The position numbers and the translations under genes were made by a program. 42,370 bases of DNA from Burkholderiales bacterium. Its GTDB lineage: Bacteria > Pseudomonadota > Gammaproteobacteria > Burkholderiales > Burkholderiaceae_C. How positions within the stretch are numbered: the first letter of the stretch is position 1; every line of letters begins with the position of its first letter. The notes under the pieces are model-generated. The model ran no database searches, was not told where the DNA came from, and worked only from the letters and a program-made list of their open reading frames with translations. This document shows positions 7,537 through 14,808 of the stretch, in pieces. The stretch is taken from the NCBI GenBank assembly GCA_025351025.1, contig JANXWR010000324.1:1-42370 (forward strand), read 5' to 3'.

Positions 7537-7947
7537 TCAGGCGGGAGCGTCGAGCACCATCTGGGTCTGCGTGACGACGGCGCAGAGCTTGCCGTCGGCG
7601 TTGCGGATCATCGTCTGCCAGACCATCGTCGTGCGGCCGCGATGCAGCGCCACCGACTCGGCGGTCACGGTGCTGTCGACGCGGGCGCCGGCGATGAACT
7701 TCGTGCTCGAGTCGGTCGTCGTGGTCCGCTTGCCCGAGGCCAGGTTGAGGATCGCGCCGACGGCGCCCAGCGTGTCGGCGAAGGCCATCGTGGCGCCGCC
7801 ATGAAGGATGCCGCCGGTCGTGCACAGCTCGGGACGAACGCGCATCTCGGCGACGACGCGATCCGGCGCGAGGGCGACCAGGCGCACGCCCATCAGGCCG
7901 GGGAAAAGAGGTTCGAGCAGCTCCTGGAGTGCGGCGATGTCTTGCAT
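7537..7947 (-). CDS. PaaI-like hotdog-fold thioesterase
   Basis: 136 residues. The hotdog motif is visible: LCTTGGILHGGATMAFADTLGAVGA, with HGG in the active-site region and the aspartate of ADT, followed by TDSSTKFIAGARVDSTVTAESVALHRGRTTMVWQTMI. Such proteins hydrolyse acyl-CoA or aryl-CoA thioesters in the cytoplasm. It starts 13 bases after the upstream gene's stop and ends 37 bases before the next gene; that gap contains GCTCGAT (7514-7520), the arm sequence seen in the attC-like sites, though alone it is weak evidence. Confidence 0.88.
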   Translation of the reverse strand: MQDIAALQELLEPLFPGLMGVRLVALAPDRVVAEMRVRPELCTTGGILHGGATMAFADTLGAVGAILNLASGKRTTTTDSSTKFIAGARVDSTVTAESVALHRGRTTMVWQTMIRNADGKLCAVVTQTQMVLDAPA

Positions 7948-7960
7948 GGCTCTTTCCGAC

Positions 7961-8350
7961 TCAGGTGGCGGACGCGTAGTGCGACCCGGCGATGACGAAG
8001 GGCAACACCAGCTCGGGTACGAGGTAGCCGAGCCAGACCGCGGTGGGCTTGGGCAGGCCGACTTTGGCGATGGAGACGAGACGGCCGATGCCCGCGAGTA
8101 GGATGCCGAGGGCGAGCAGATAGACGAGGAAGCCCTGGCCGCGGATCGTGTAGCCGGCCCACAGGCAGATGATTCCGGTGCCGAGGTACACGCCGGCCAT
8201 GAACCGGTGCACGTTGTCGAGCCGCGGCAAGGTGTCGGGCTGGCCGAGGATCATCTGCAGCGTGCCGCCGAAGATGCTGATCGCGGCAACGAGGAACAGG
8301 CCGATCTGCGTGACGTGCTGGGCGAGGGTCAGGGCGGCTTCAGGGGACAT
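7961..8350 (-). CDS. DUF4345-type four-helix membrane protein
   Basis: 129 residues (MSPEAALTLAQHVTQIGLFLVAAISIFGG...). Four hydrophobic segments with the conserved core LDNVHRFMAGVYLGTGIICLWAGY and GRLVSIAKVGLPKPTAVWLGYLVPELVLP, the pattern of the DUF4345 family. Unknown function, inner membrane. Intact. The ATG at 8350 fits the family start. Confidence 0.78.
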   Translation of the reverse strand: MSPEAALTLAQHVTQIGLFLVAAISIFGGTLQMILGQPDTLPRLDNVHRFMAGVYLGTGIICLWAGYTIRGQGFLVYLLALGILLAGIGRLVSIAKVGLPKPTAVWLGYLVPELVLPFVIAGSHYASAT

Positions 8351-8394
8351 CGCGATGCTCCGGGCTCTTGGACGTCGGCGAGGGCTCGACGCCG

Positions 8395-8700
8395 TCAGCC
8401 CGGCTGCGGGCCTTCGTAGCCCTCGATGATGACGAGGTCGGCGGTCGACACCGGCAGGCGCAACTTCAGGACCTCCTGGTACTCGGCAGAATGCCAGCAA
8501 TCGAGCGCCGCCTGGTAGGAAGGAAACTCGATCACCGCGTTGCGCGTACGGCTCGCGCCCTCGACATTCTCGAAGCGCCCGGCGCGCACCAGAAAGCGCG
8601 CACCGAACTTCGCCAGCGGCGGTGCATTGGCCGCGATGTAGGCCTTGTAGCGCTCGGCGTCGGCGATGTCGACGCGCGCGATCCAGTAGCCCTTTGACAT
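8395..8700 (-). CDS. DUF1330 family protein (copy 2)
   Basis: 101 residues, MSKGYWIARVDIADAERYKAYIAAN, with PPLAKFGARFLVRAGRFENVEG, NAVIEFPSYQAALDCWHSAEYQ and a late IIEGY: the full DUF1330 signature. It is clearly diverged from the copy at 3072-3359 (different N-terminus and about half the core residues), pointing to separate acquisition. Starts 9 bases after the upstream stop. No known reaction. Confidence 0.9.
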   Translation of the reverse strand: MSKGYWIARVDIADAERYKAYIAANAPPLAKFGARFLVRAGRFENVEGASRTRNAVIEFPSYQAALDCWHSAEYQEVLKLRLPVSTADLVIIEGYEGPQPG

Positions 8701-8708
8701 GAGTTCCT

Positions 8709-9146
8709 CTAGAGCTTGGAGAAGTTCGCCGTGCAGGGCCGGAGCTCTCTTCGCGTCGCCTGGCCGCGCGAGCCCTCCAGCTTGCCCTGCATCGTGTAGC
8801 CGTATTGCGTGCCCTGCGCCACCTTGCCGACCGAGAAGTCCGACCGGCCGGTGTTGCCCGTCGCCTTGATCTCGAGCGTGCCGTCGTCGCCGACCTGGCC
8901 GGTGTAGGCGACGGATGCCGGATGGCCGCGCGCACCGTATTCGCCTTGCAGTGCGCCGTCCTTAACCGAGACGCTGAAGCTGTATTCATAGCCCTTGACG
9001 AGGCCGCTTCTGTCCTGGGTGTCCGGGCAGACGAGCAGCACCGCCCAGCGGCCGTCGTAGGGACGCTCCGCGGCGGCCGCCGACCCGGGCACGCACGCGC
9101 CCGAACAGACGAAGAGCGCGATCGCGAATGTCGATCGGTGGTTCAT
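8709..9146 (-). CDS. Secreted hypothetical protein
   Basis: 145 residues. Signal peptide MNHRSTFAIALFVCSGACVPGSAAAAERPYDG, mature part starting RPYDGRWAVLLVCPDTQDRSGLVKGYEYSFSVSVKDGALQGEYG, which resembles small beta-rich periplasmic proteins that begin with a DGxW motif. It has two mature cysteines (VCPD and RPCT) that could pair. I do not recognise the family. Intact. Confidence 0.7.
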   Translation of the reverse strand: MNHRSTFAIALFVCSGACVPGSAAAAERPYDGRWAVLLVCPDTQDRSGLVKGYEYSFSVSVKDGALQGEYGARGHPASVAYTGQVGDDGTLEIKATGNTGRSDFSVGKVAQGTQYGYTMQGKLEGSRGQATRRELRPCTANFSKL

Positions 9147-9185
9147 TGTGTTCGAATTCGCATCATGGAGACCGAGCCGCGACGC

Positions 9186-9629
9186 TCAGGCCGGGGATGG
9201 AAGCGGGTAGTCATAGCGGATGAAGCCGGCGTGGCCGGCGACCTTGTCGTACAGGACACGCGCCGTCGCGTTGTGCGATTGCGTGAGCCAGTAGTAGCGC
9301 GCCGCACCCTCGATGCGGGCCTGCCCGGCGATTGCCTCGATCAGGGCACGGGCGACGCCACGACCGCGCGCGCTCGGCAGCGTGAAAAGGTCCTGCAGGT
9401 AGCAGTTCGATCGTGCCCATACGCTCGAATGAAAGAGGTAGTGGGCGATACCCACGAGCCGATCATCGACGAAGGCGCCGAGGCCGCGCACGCCGTCCTG
9501 GGCGATGAGCCGGAGCCAGGCCGTGGCGTACTCGGCGTCGGTGGTCGGGGTGGCGTAGAACGCCTTGTAGCCGCGCGCGAGAACCTCCCACTGCGCGCGG
9601 TCCTCGGCACGAAGCGGGACGACCTTCAT
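9186..9629 (-). CDS. GNAT-family N-acetyltransferase
   Basis: 147 residues with all GNAT elements: KVVPLRAEDRAQWEVLARGYKAFY, GIAHYLFHSSVWARSNCYLQDLF, the acetyl-CoA loop PSARGRGVARALIEAIAGQA (RGRGVA) and YYWLTQSHNATARVLYDKVAGHAGFIRYDYPL, a C-terminus typical of aminoglycoside 6'-like and spermidine-type GNATs. Intact with an ATG start. Substrate unknown. A gap of about 100 bases (9630-9731) separates it from the cupin; it contains no recognisable gene. Confidence 0.9.
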   Translation of the reverse strand: MKVVPLRAEDRAQWEVLARGYKAFYATPTTDAEYATAWLRLIAQDGVRGLGAFVDDRLVGIAHYLFHSSVWARSNCYLQDLFTLPSARGRGVARALIEAIAGQARIEGAARYYWLTQSHNATARVLYDKVAGHAGFIRYDYPLPSPA

Positions 9630-9731
9630 GGCCGCGACCGAGGCTTCATGGGCCGACCCCGCGCGCCATCAGGCTCGCCCAGAGCGCGACGCAGAAACCC
9701 GACCTTCTGTGCGGACGAGGGTACCGGCATG

Positions 9732-10235
9732 TCACGGCTCCCCGTCCCAATAGTCGAGGCCGGGCCCGTGACGATCGATGACGTCGAAGGGCTGCTCCGA
9801 TCCGCGGCTGGCCTCGGCCAGGTACTTGCCGGAATCGGGGTATTCGCAGATCTCGGGCGTCTCCATCGTGCTGACGGACAGGTACCTCAGGGGCGCGTCC
9901 GAGGTGTTGATGATCTGGTGCGGATAGTCGGGGCCGGCTGGAACGAAGATGACGTCGCCGGTCTTCACCGGGAGCATCTCGCCGGCGACGCGGAAGGTAG
10001 CGTTCCCCTCGAGGATGACGAAAATCTCTTCCTGGGCGTGATGCAGGTGATAGGGGCAGCCGCGCTTGCCCGGGGCGAGGACGTCGAAGGAGGCGCCGAG
10101 CTTCTTCGCCGCAGTTCCGCGCGCCAGGCGCGCGCCCTCCGAGTCGTAGCAGGGCTCGCGCAGCAACCGGGTCAGGGGTACTTCGTCGACGTTGCGAATG
10201 AGGGCGGCGGCGAGCTCGGTGGCGCGTTCGGACAT
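9732..10235 (-). CDS. Cupin-domain protein
   Basis: 167 residues: GCPYHLHHAQEEIFVILEGNATFRVAGEMLPVKTGDVIFVPAGPDYPHQIIN shows both cupin motifs with metal ligands HxH, E and H. LRYLSVSTMETPEICEYPDSGKYL follows, a tail seen in sugar/auxin-type single-domain cupins. Probably a small metal-dependent enzyme or sensor. It is the intact counterpart of the deleted cupin at 6491-6844, sharing the PEI.EY.DS.K tail. Confidence 0.9.
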   Translation of the reverse strand: MSERATELAAALIRNVDEVPLTRLLREPCYDSEGARLARGTAAKKLGASFDVLAPGKRGCPYHLHHAQEEIFVILEGNATFRVAGEMLPVKTGDVIFVPAGPDYPHQIINTSDAPLRYLSVSTMETPEICEYPDSGKYLAEASRGSEQPFDVIDRHGPGLDYWDGEP

Positions 10236-10274
10236 GTCAGATGAGGCTTGCTTTGGAGAAGTCGTCGGGACGCC

Positions 10275-10685
10275 CTAACGCAGCTTGGTGCGGGCGAGGC
10301 GCTTGGCGTTGGCCACGGCCTTGCGGTGCACAGGCGCAAATCCCTTGCCCAGCACGCCGAGCGCGGCCTTGTGCAATTGCGAAGCCGAAGCGGCCGTCGA
10401 CGGCTTCTTGCCTCTTGCGACCGAGAGGAAGGAGCGGAAGAACGAAGCGGCGAGCTGGCGTTGCGCCAGCGCGGCCTGTGCTGCCATGGCTTTCCACGAT
10501 TCGCCGAACGCATCGTTCTTCTCGGCGACCATGCGTTCGAACTCCTTGCGATCGCGCAAGGAAAGCTTGGGGCCCGAGAGCCCCATGCGCGTGACGCGAT
10601 GCGCCACCACTTGCGGCACCGCGATGGCAAGCTCCGCGGCCTTCGTCGCCAGCGAGCGCGTGCCGCGCGTCTTGCGAGCCACCAT
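10275..10685 (-). CDS. Polyhydroxyalkanoate granule-associated phasin-like protein
   Basis: 136 residues, strongly basic and helical: MVARKTRGTRSLATKAAELAIAVPQVVAHRVTRM, SLRDRKEFERMVAEKNDAFGESWKAMAAQAALAQRQLAASFFRSF and a lysine-rich end. This is the pattern of the small PHA granule-associated phasins of betaproteobacteria, amphipathic helices that coat storage granules. No synthase or depolymerase gene lies nearby, so its link to granules rests on resemblance. Start is at an ATG preceded by GAGGAG. Confidence 0.75.
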   Translation of the reverse strand: MVARKTRGTRSLATKAAELAIAVPQVVAHRVTRMGLSGPKLSLRDRKEFERMVAEKNDAFGESWKAMAAQAALAQRQLAASFFRSFLSVARGKKPSTAASASQLHKAALGVLGKGFAPVHRKAVANAKRLARTKLR

Positions 10686-10698
10686 CTATTCTCCTCGA

Positions 10699-10995
10699 TC
10701 AGCACCCGACTGTAGGCCTTGTCGGCGCATCCTTCCCGGCTTCGGGCGAAGCCGGGTCCGGCTTCTTCGGCAGATCGTCGGCAACCCTCACCCAGGGAGC
10801 ATGCATGTCGTAGTACACGTGGGCTTGCGGATCCCTGTCGATCGGCCCGGCAAAGAGCGCGCGAGCGACGTGCAGCTCGCCGGGCCAGGCATCGGCCTTG
10901 AAGAACATGCTGCTCCCGCAGCGTGCGCAAAAGGCGCGCTCGCCACCGCCGGGCGAATCGAACCACGAGAGGGCGTCGTCACTGGCGTCGACCAC
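10699..10995 (-). pseudogene. GFA-family C-terminal fragment
   Basis: The minus strand encodes RVVVDASDDALSWFDSPGGGERAFCARCGSSMFFKADAWPGELHVARALFAGPIDRDPQAHVYYDMHAPWV, the second half of a GFA protein including the FCxxCGSSMFF zinc motif. The first half with its cysteine pairs is missing; upstream sequence in this frame is shadow coding of another gene. The 5' boundary is approximate, where the frame joins an NTF2-like remnant. A deletion has fused the two genes. Confidence 0.72.
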
Positions 10996-11180
10996 CACCC
11001 GACCGGCCGCGAGATGTTGCCATCTTCCACGGTGAAGAACGAGACGGCCTTGGCATGCTGCGATCCGTCCACGAGGCCGGGCGCCAGGACGGCGGCCACC
11101 GAGCGGAAGTCGTTGCTGGCCATCAGCCGCCAGAACTTGCGCACGACTACTGCGACCGCCGGGCGAGTCGTGTCGAGCAA
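10975..11180 (-). pseudogene. NTF2-like (SnoaL-type) gene remnant
   Basis: Reads VRKFWRLMASNDFRSVAAVLAPG, then LVDGSQHAKAVSFFTVEDGNISR. The first part is the N-terminal helix pair and the second the last strand of a polyketide-cyclase/NTF2-like protein. About 60 middle residues are missing between VLAPG and the final segment, and the 3' end runs into the GFA fragment. Start unclear (TTG at 11180). Two deletions or one complex event would explain the structure. Confidence 0.62.
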
Positions 11181-11205
11181 CGGCGCCGCGTCGCACCCTG
11201 GAAGA

Positions 11206-11334
11206 TCAATACGGTGTTCCGTCTCGGTGCGCGAAGGACTTCTTCCCTGCGATGTCGATGATCTGCAGGATGCTCGACCCGGCGCGAGGATTCACGTCGC
11301 CACGGACCCCGACTGGATACGTCTCATCGAACAT
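11206..11334 (-). other. Short orphan open frame, 42 codons
   Basis: MFDETYPVGVRGDVNPRAGSS followed by ILQIIDIAGKKSFAHRDGTPY and a stop. The composition is protein-like, with no low-complexity or shadow look. I do not recognise it. It lies between the VOC remnant and the NTF2-like remnant, in a stretch where genes are broken, so it may be the end of another lost gene. Confidence 0.3.
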
Positions 11335-11403
11335 GCGAACCTCCAGATGTCTGCATTTCGACGGCAAGCACCGAAGACTCCTCGAATCGGCCCGGTGCTC
11401 GGA

Positions 11404-11570
11404 CTAACCGCCGGCCCTGCCGGCATGGAGCAGGCTGAGCGGCACGTCCTCTGCGAAGAAGCCACCAGCCCACCCGATGTACTTCTTGCCGACGCGCTCG
11501 ATTTCGAGCGGGCGAGCGCTGCATCGTAGAAGGCAATGGCCCGCTTCAGATCGCGGGTGCCGAGCGTCAT
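11404..11570 (-). pseudogene. VOC-family remnant with frameshift and early stop
   Basis: Frame one: MTLGTRDLKRAIAFYDAALA, the first half of a VOC module. One base out of step, frame two continues LEIERVGKKYIGWAGGFFAEDVPLSLLHAGRAGG and stops at 11404. Homologues continue to a second half-module with the remaining metal ligands, absent here. Frameshifted and truncated. It sits immediately left of an intact cupin. Confidence 0.68.
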
Positions 11571-11596
11571 GAAGGCTGAACAAGGGCTGCTCCTTG

Positions 11597-11986
11597 CTAG
11601 ACGTTCACCGACTCGACTTCCTTCGTGTCGAAGTCGGCTGGGAGCACGACCTCCAGCATCTCGAGGTCGGCGCTATGGCCCAGTTCCTGGTGCCGAAGCC
11701 CTGGCGGTTGGTACGCACACGAACCGGCTTCGAGCTGGACCTTGCCGTGGCCTTCGTATTCGAACTCTATCCATCCCTTCAACACGTAGACCATCTGAAA
11801 CATGGTTTCGTGAAGATGAGGCTTACCGGAGAAGTCGGCACCTTCCACTGCGCGGATGACATGCGCGACGACGCGACCTTCCGTCGCCTTCCTGATGCCG
11901 AGGTCGCGATAGTCGAAGAAAGGACGGAGCCCACGCACGAAGACTGCGTGCTTTTCATGCGATGCCACGAAGTCTTTGATTGCCAT
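11597..11986 (-). CDS. Cupin-domain protein
   Basis: 129 residues: MAIKDFVASHEKHAVFVRGLRPFFDYRDLGI, then GKPHLHETMFQMVYVLKGWIEFEYEGHGKVQLEAGSCAYQPPGLRHQELGHSADLEMLEVVLPADF. The HxH of PHLHE, a glutamine in the third ligand area, and the HQELGHS segment give a standard single-domain cupin fold. This type is common as a small stand-alone protein with unproven function. Intact; an ATG start. Confidence 0.87.
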   Translation of the reverse strand: MAIKDFVASHEKHAVFVRGLRPFFDYRDLGIRKATEGRVVAHVIRAVEGADFSGKPHLHETMFQMVYVLKGWIEFEYEGHGKVQLEAGSCAYQPPGLRHQELGHSADLEMLEVVLPADFDTKEVESVNV

Positions 11987-12071
11987 GGACTTGCTCCGGT
12001 TGAATCCTGCTGAGTGACGCGGGACGGGGTCTAGACGTCGATCTCGCCCGTGACGAGTGTGTAGTCGGTTT

Positions 12072-12155
12072 GATATGCCATTCGTCGTGCTCGGAGATGG
12101 CCTCCTCGACGATGTCGAAGGACAGGAGCAGCGCGGCGCGTCCGAGCAGAGGCAT
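12072..12155 (-). pseudogene. Fragment of a small dimeric-barrel-type protein
   Basis: MPLLGRAALLLSFDIVEEAISEHDEWHI is what remains; proteins with this start continue with THEHMPERLSIPGF-like sequence (EthD or similar dimeric alpha-beta barrel), which is absent, and the frame runs on into unrelated sequence. Family assignment rests on the LLSFD....I.EHDxWH pattern and is tentative. The rest of 11987-12161 shows nothing I can name. Confidence 0.45.
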
Positions 12156-12161
12156 AGCGTG

Positions 12162-12646
12162 TCAGGGCACGCGGCCGAACCGGCGAAACAGGATGACGAG
12201 CCAAAGCAGAGTGGCAACGCCGAACAAGGCCAGGCCGACCAACAAGGCCGTCTCCGGCAACATGGCCGGTCGACCCTGTTGGCCTGAACCACCAGCCAGT
12301 GCACGAAGCACAGGAAGAGGACCAGGACAAAGGCGAACTGCAGGCTCAACGAAGACAGCGCCTCGAGCGTCGTCGCCCGACGTTGCGGCGCCAGCCAGTA
12401 CTGGCGGTGCGGAAGGTTGATCAGCTTCGTCGGCAGGACACCCACCAGCAGGGTGGACCAGGCGACCAGCGCCGGGACGGCGACGACGAAGGCCAGCATC
12501 AACGCCGTGTACGCGCCCCTGCCCATGAAGCCGTTGGCGGTGCCGCCGGGACCGAAGTGCGAGGCGACGACGGGCGGCAGATCGCCGCTCGTGATCCACA
12601 CGAAGGTGCCGGCGGCGACGAGGGCGAGAATGAAGATTCTTTGCAT
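12162..12646 (-). pseudogene. DUF1648-type membrane protein, frameshifted
   Basis: MQRIFILALVAAGTFVWITSGDLPPVVASHFGPGGTANGFMGRGAY is the DUF1648 signature (P..VASHFG..G..NG.M). Further helices follow to HWLVVQAN, and then near 12275 the frame shifts to AMLPETALLVGLALFGVATLLWLVILFRRFGRVP, the expected last helix. One indel breaks an otherwise complete four-helix protein of about 160 residues. Function unknown (the domain also occurs in SdpI-like proteins). Confidence 0.8.
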
Positions 12647-12683
12647 GAAAGGCCTCCGCTGCGCGTTGCATGTCTCGGACGAC

Positions 12684-12763
12684 GAGCCTGCCTTGAGCTC
12701 TTGGGCAAGGATGTGGCAGGCATTCTGACGCCGACCGTTTGCTGCTCGATCGAGGAGTCCGGC
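12684..12763. repeat. Degenerate attC-like site
   Basis: Right arm GCTCGAT (12744-12750), then six bases, then GTCCGGC (12757-12763), ending 10 bases from the GFA stop. This is the same spacing and distance as the best site at 16674-16751. A nested hairpin fills the interior: GCCTG/CAGGC at the ends of 12686-12721 and CCTTG/CAAGG within. CGAGC (12684-12688) can pair with GCTCG. The left core is not recognisable. Called from the shared arm and geometry, so tentative. Confidence 0.4.
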
Positions 12764-12773
12764 GCCGCCGATT

Positions 12774-13235
12774 TCACGGTCGAGGATCGGGGCTCGTGCC
12801 TTTGCCGGGCTGGCTCGGCGCGGCTGGCAGGAACGCCTGCTGTTCCGGCGAGGCATCGATCCGATCGAGCTCCGGCAGCCATGGCACGGCGGAACGCCGC
12901 CAGATCTGGACCGCAGGCATGAGCTGCGAGCGCTGCCTGACGCATCCGAGACGAATGATCACCGAGGTGGCGTTCTCCGGGGCGGTGGCAAAAAGCGGCG
13001 TACCGCACTCAGGGCAGAAGACCTGGGCGCGACGGTTGCCGCTTTCGGCGACCTTGACATAGCTCTTGGGCGCGCCGCGCAGAACGAAGGTGGCGATGGG
13101 CGCGGCCACGACGGCCCGGAACGGTGCCACGGACAGAACCTGACAGTCCGAGCAGTGGCAGATCATCACGCGCGACGCGTCGACCTCGGCGGTGAACGAG
13201 ATCAGGCCGCAATGACAGGTGCCGTCGATGTGCAT
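12774..13235 (-). CDS. GFA family protein (second intact copy)
   Basis: About 153 residues: MHIDGTCHCGLISFTAEV (first CxC pair), VMICHCSDCQVLSVAPFRAVVA (CxxC), YVKVAESGNRRAQVFCPECGTPLFAT (third pair), and the late LMPAVQIWRRSAVPWLPEL typical of the subgroup whose members end in IW..SA.PW. Zinc-binding Mss4-like fold, reaction unproven. The ATG at 13235 fits the family start. Distinct from the copy at 7008-7499. Confidence 0.9.
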   Translation of the reverse strand: MHIDGTCHCGLISFTAEVDASRVMICHCSDCQVLSVAPFRAVVAAPIATFVLRGAPKSYVKVAESGNRRAQVFCPECGTPLFATAPENATSVIIRLGCVRQRSQLMPAVQIWRRSAVPWLPELDRIDASPEQQAFLPAAPSQPGKGTSPDPRP

Positions 13236-13281
13236 GGAGACCTCGCCAATCGATGGATAAGGGCTTGCCGCGGCGATGGGC

Positions 13282-13377
13282 TCACGAAGCCTGCCGTGCG
13301 GCATGAACGCCGAGGCAGACGAGACCGGCTGCGACCAATGCGATGCGCAAGTATTCGAGCCGTTTCGCAGCGGACAT
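13282..13377 (-). pseudogene. Truncated DUF6632-like membrane protein
   Basis: MSAAKRLEYLRIALVAAGLVCLGVHAARQAS then stop, 31 codons. The first 25 residues match the start of a small two- to three-helix membrane protein family (R.L.YL.IAL...GL....Y...), whose members then have a WPSGW-type motif and further helices; these are missing. The sequence between it and the upstream gene (13378-13448) shows nothing recognisable. Confidence 0.5.
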
Positions 13378-13448
13378 GGCGTACTCCTTTCTGGATGAGC
13401 GAGGTCGATGCAGGGATCCGCCGAACCCTGGGCCACCTTCTTGCGTAC

Positions 13449-13745
13449 TCATGCCGACCCTCGATACATGGAGACAAGGACGGCAGTGCCTGCTGCACAC
13501 GCCACCCACGTGCCGACACGGACCAGGAGGGCGGAGTCCACGGCCCCGGCGCCGACCACTTGGCTTCGCTTGAAGCCCAGGACAAAGGCATGCGCAGGCA
13601 GCGCAACGAGGACGACGGTTCCCAGCATCAGCCACAAACTACTGACTGCCGCTCCTCCCTGCAAGAGCGGCCAGATCAATGGCCACGTCAGGCCAGAGAA
13701 TATTCCGGCCAGCGCAGCGGTCACGGTTGTGGGAGCGAGGTTCAT
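13449..13745 (-). CDS. Small membrane protein
   Basis: 98 residues: MNLAPTTVTAALAGIFSGLTWPLIWPLLQGG, VSSLWLMLGTVVLVALPAHAFVLGFKRSQ and LLVRVGTWVACAAGTAVLVSMYR give three hydrophobic helices. Intact from ATG to stop. I do not recognise the family. The 80-base gap on its upstream side (13746-13827) contains no gene or clear site. Confidence 0.62.
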   Translation of the reverse strand: MNLAPTTVTAALAGIFSGLTWPLIWPLLQGGAAVSSLWLMLGTVVLVALPAHAFVLGFKRSQVVGAGAVDSALLVRVGTWVACAAGTAVLVSMYRGSA

Positions 13746-13827
13746 GGTGGGGCCGGTTCGACGCGATTCGGTCGATCGTAGGGCGAGGACGCTGTGCGGC
13801 CCGACGCTGTCCACCTGTGATTCGCGT

Positions 13828-14088
13828 TCAGGGCATCGCAAGCGAAGCTTCGATCGATGAACGATAGCCGTCCGCAAGATCAGGCGGAAGCGTCGACGGC
13901 GGGAACGAGTTCCTTCGCTTGAGCAAGCCGAGCGAGCTCTTCTCCGGCCGCCGCAAGCGAAGAGAACCGGAGTTGTCGTTCATGGCGTCCCCCTTGCCGC
14001 CCGCCAGGCCCCCTGCGATAAGCGCTGTACCGACACCTGCAGACGAGATGACGAATCTGCGACGGCCGTTGTCGACTGTGCGTTTCAT
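13828..14088 (-). pseudogene. Tat-signal gene start joined to unrelated remnants
   Basis: MKRTVDNGRRRFVISSAGVGTALIAGG is a textbook twin-arginine signal (RRRFVIS plus hydrophobic stretch), so the gene once encoded an exported, folded, probably cofactor-containing enzyme. After about 35 residues the frame enters short basic sequence, while another frame reads LRFSSLAAAGEELARLAQAKELVPAV. No mature enzyme domain is present. Probably truncated soon after the signal; identity lost. Confidence 0.5.
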
Positions 14089-14100
14089 TCGATGATGGGT

Positions 14101-14763
14101 TCAGCGTCCAGGCACGAGGTACTCGAAGGCCCAGTAGTACTCCCAACGGCGATAGGCGGCGAATTTACCCAGGCCCTCTTCCGCGAGCGCGTGCAGCTGC
14201 GCTTCGATAGGAAAGTTCTTGAGCACTCGATGCGTCGAGCCGTCGCTCAGGCTCCTGTGCTGGTACGTGTTGCCGTGGCCATCGTGTTCGGAAATGGCCG
14301 AAGAGCTACCTTCCACGAAGAGATTGTCCAGGAGCACGACACGCGCACCGGGCTCGAGCGCCGAGTTGAGTCCACGCAGGAACTCGCGTTGCCGCTCGAG
14401 CGGGACGTGGGAGAACCAGAACCCTGCGAACGCTGCGTCGAACGAGCGGTCGGGTTGGGAAAGCGCGTAGGTATCGCCGACCTGGAACCGTACGTTGGAC
14501 GCGGCGACTCGTTGCTCGGCAATTCGAAGCGTCTCCGGCGCTGAATCGAGCGCCACGACGGCCGCCGCGACCGGGGCGATGAACTGAGTCCAGTAGCCCG
14601 TGCCGCACGCGACTTCCAGCACGGTTGCGCCGGACAGGACGGAAGGCAGCCACTGCTCGATTCGCCGCAGGTCGGGCTGACGCTCCGGCTTTTGGTAAAC
14701 GCGGTCGTACTCGCTGGCGCGAGCGGCGTAGTACGACTGCATGGTCGAAAGATCAGCTTGCAT
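14101..14763 (-). CDS. Class I SAM-dependent methyltransferase
   Basis: 220 residues. YYAARASEYDRVYQKPERQPDLRRIEQWL precedes motif I VLEVACGTGYWTQFIA (E.ACGTGYW), then the acidic VALDSAPE loop, NVRFQVGDTYAL, FDAAFAGFWFSHVP (motif IV) and PGARVVLLDNLFV. All SAM-binding elements are present. Substrate unknown; related proteins are annotated only as class I methyltransferases. ATG at 14763. The largest intact gene in the array. Confidence 0.92.
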   Translation of the reverse strand: MQADLSTMQSYYAARASEYDRVYQKPERQPDLRRIEQWLPSVLSGATVLEVACGTGYWTQFIAPVAAAVVALDSAPETLRIAEQRVAASNVRFQVGDTYALSQPDRSFDAAFAGFWFSHVPLERQREFLRGLNSALEPGARVVLLDNLFVEGSSSAISEHDGHGNTYQHRSLSDGSTHRVLKNFPIEAQLHALAEEGLGKFAAYRRWEYYWAFEYLVPGR

Positions 14764-14808
14764 CAAGCCTCTTCGACGACGTCTTGACCGGCGGCAAGGG
14801 CCGCTGCA

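Noticed and set aside
9630-9731. A 33-codon frame between GNAT and cupin genes
   Set aside because: No ribosome site, arginine/proline-rich composition typical of shadow frames, and no recognisable motif.
11999-12005. GTTGAAT, a perfect GTTRRRY core heptamer in the array
   Set aside because: It has no paired partner about 70 bases away and no GCTCGAT arm, and lies just upstream of the intact cupin start. About thirty such heptamers are expected by chance in 16 kb on two strands.
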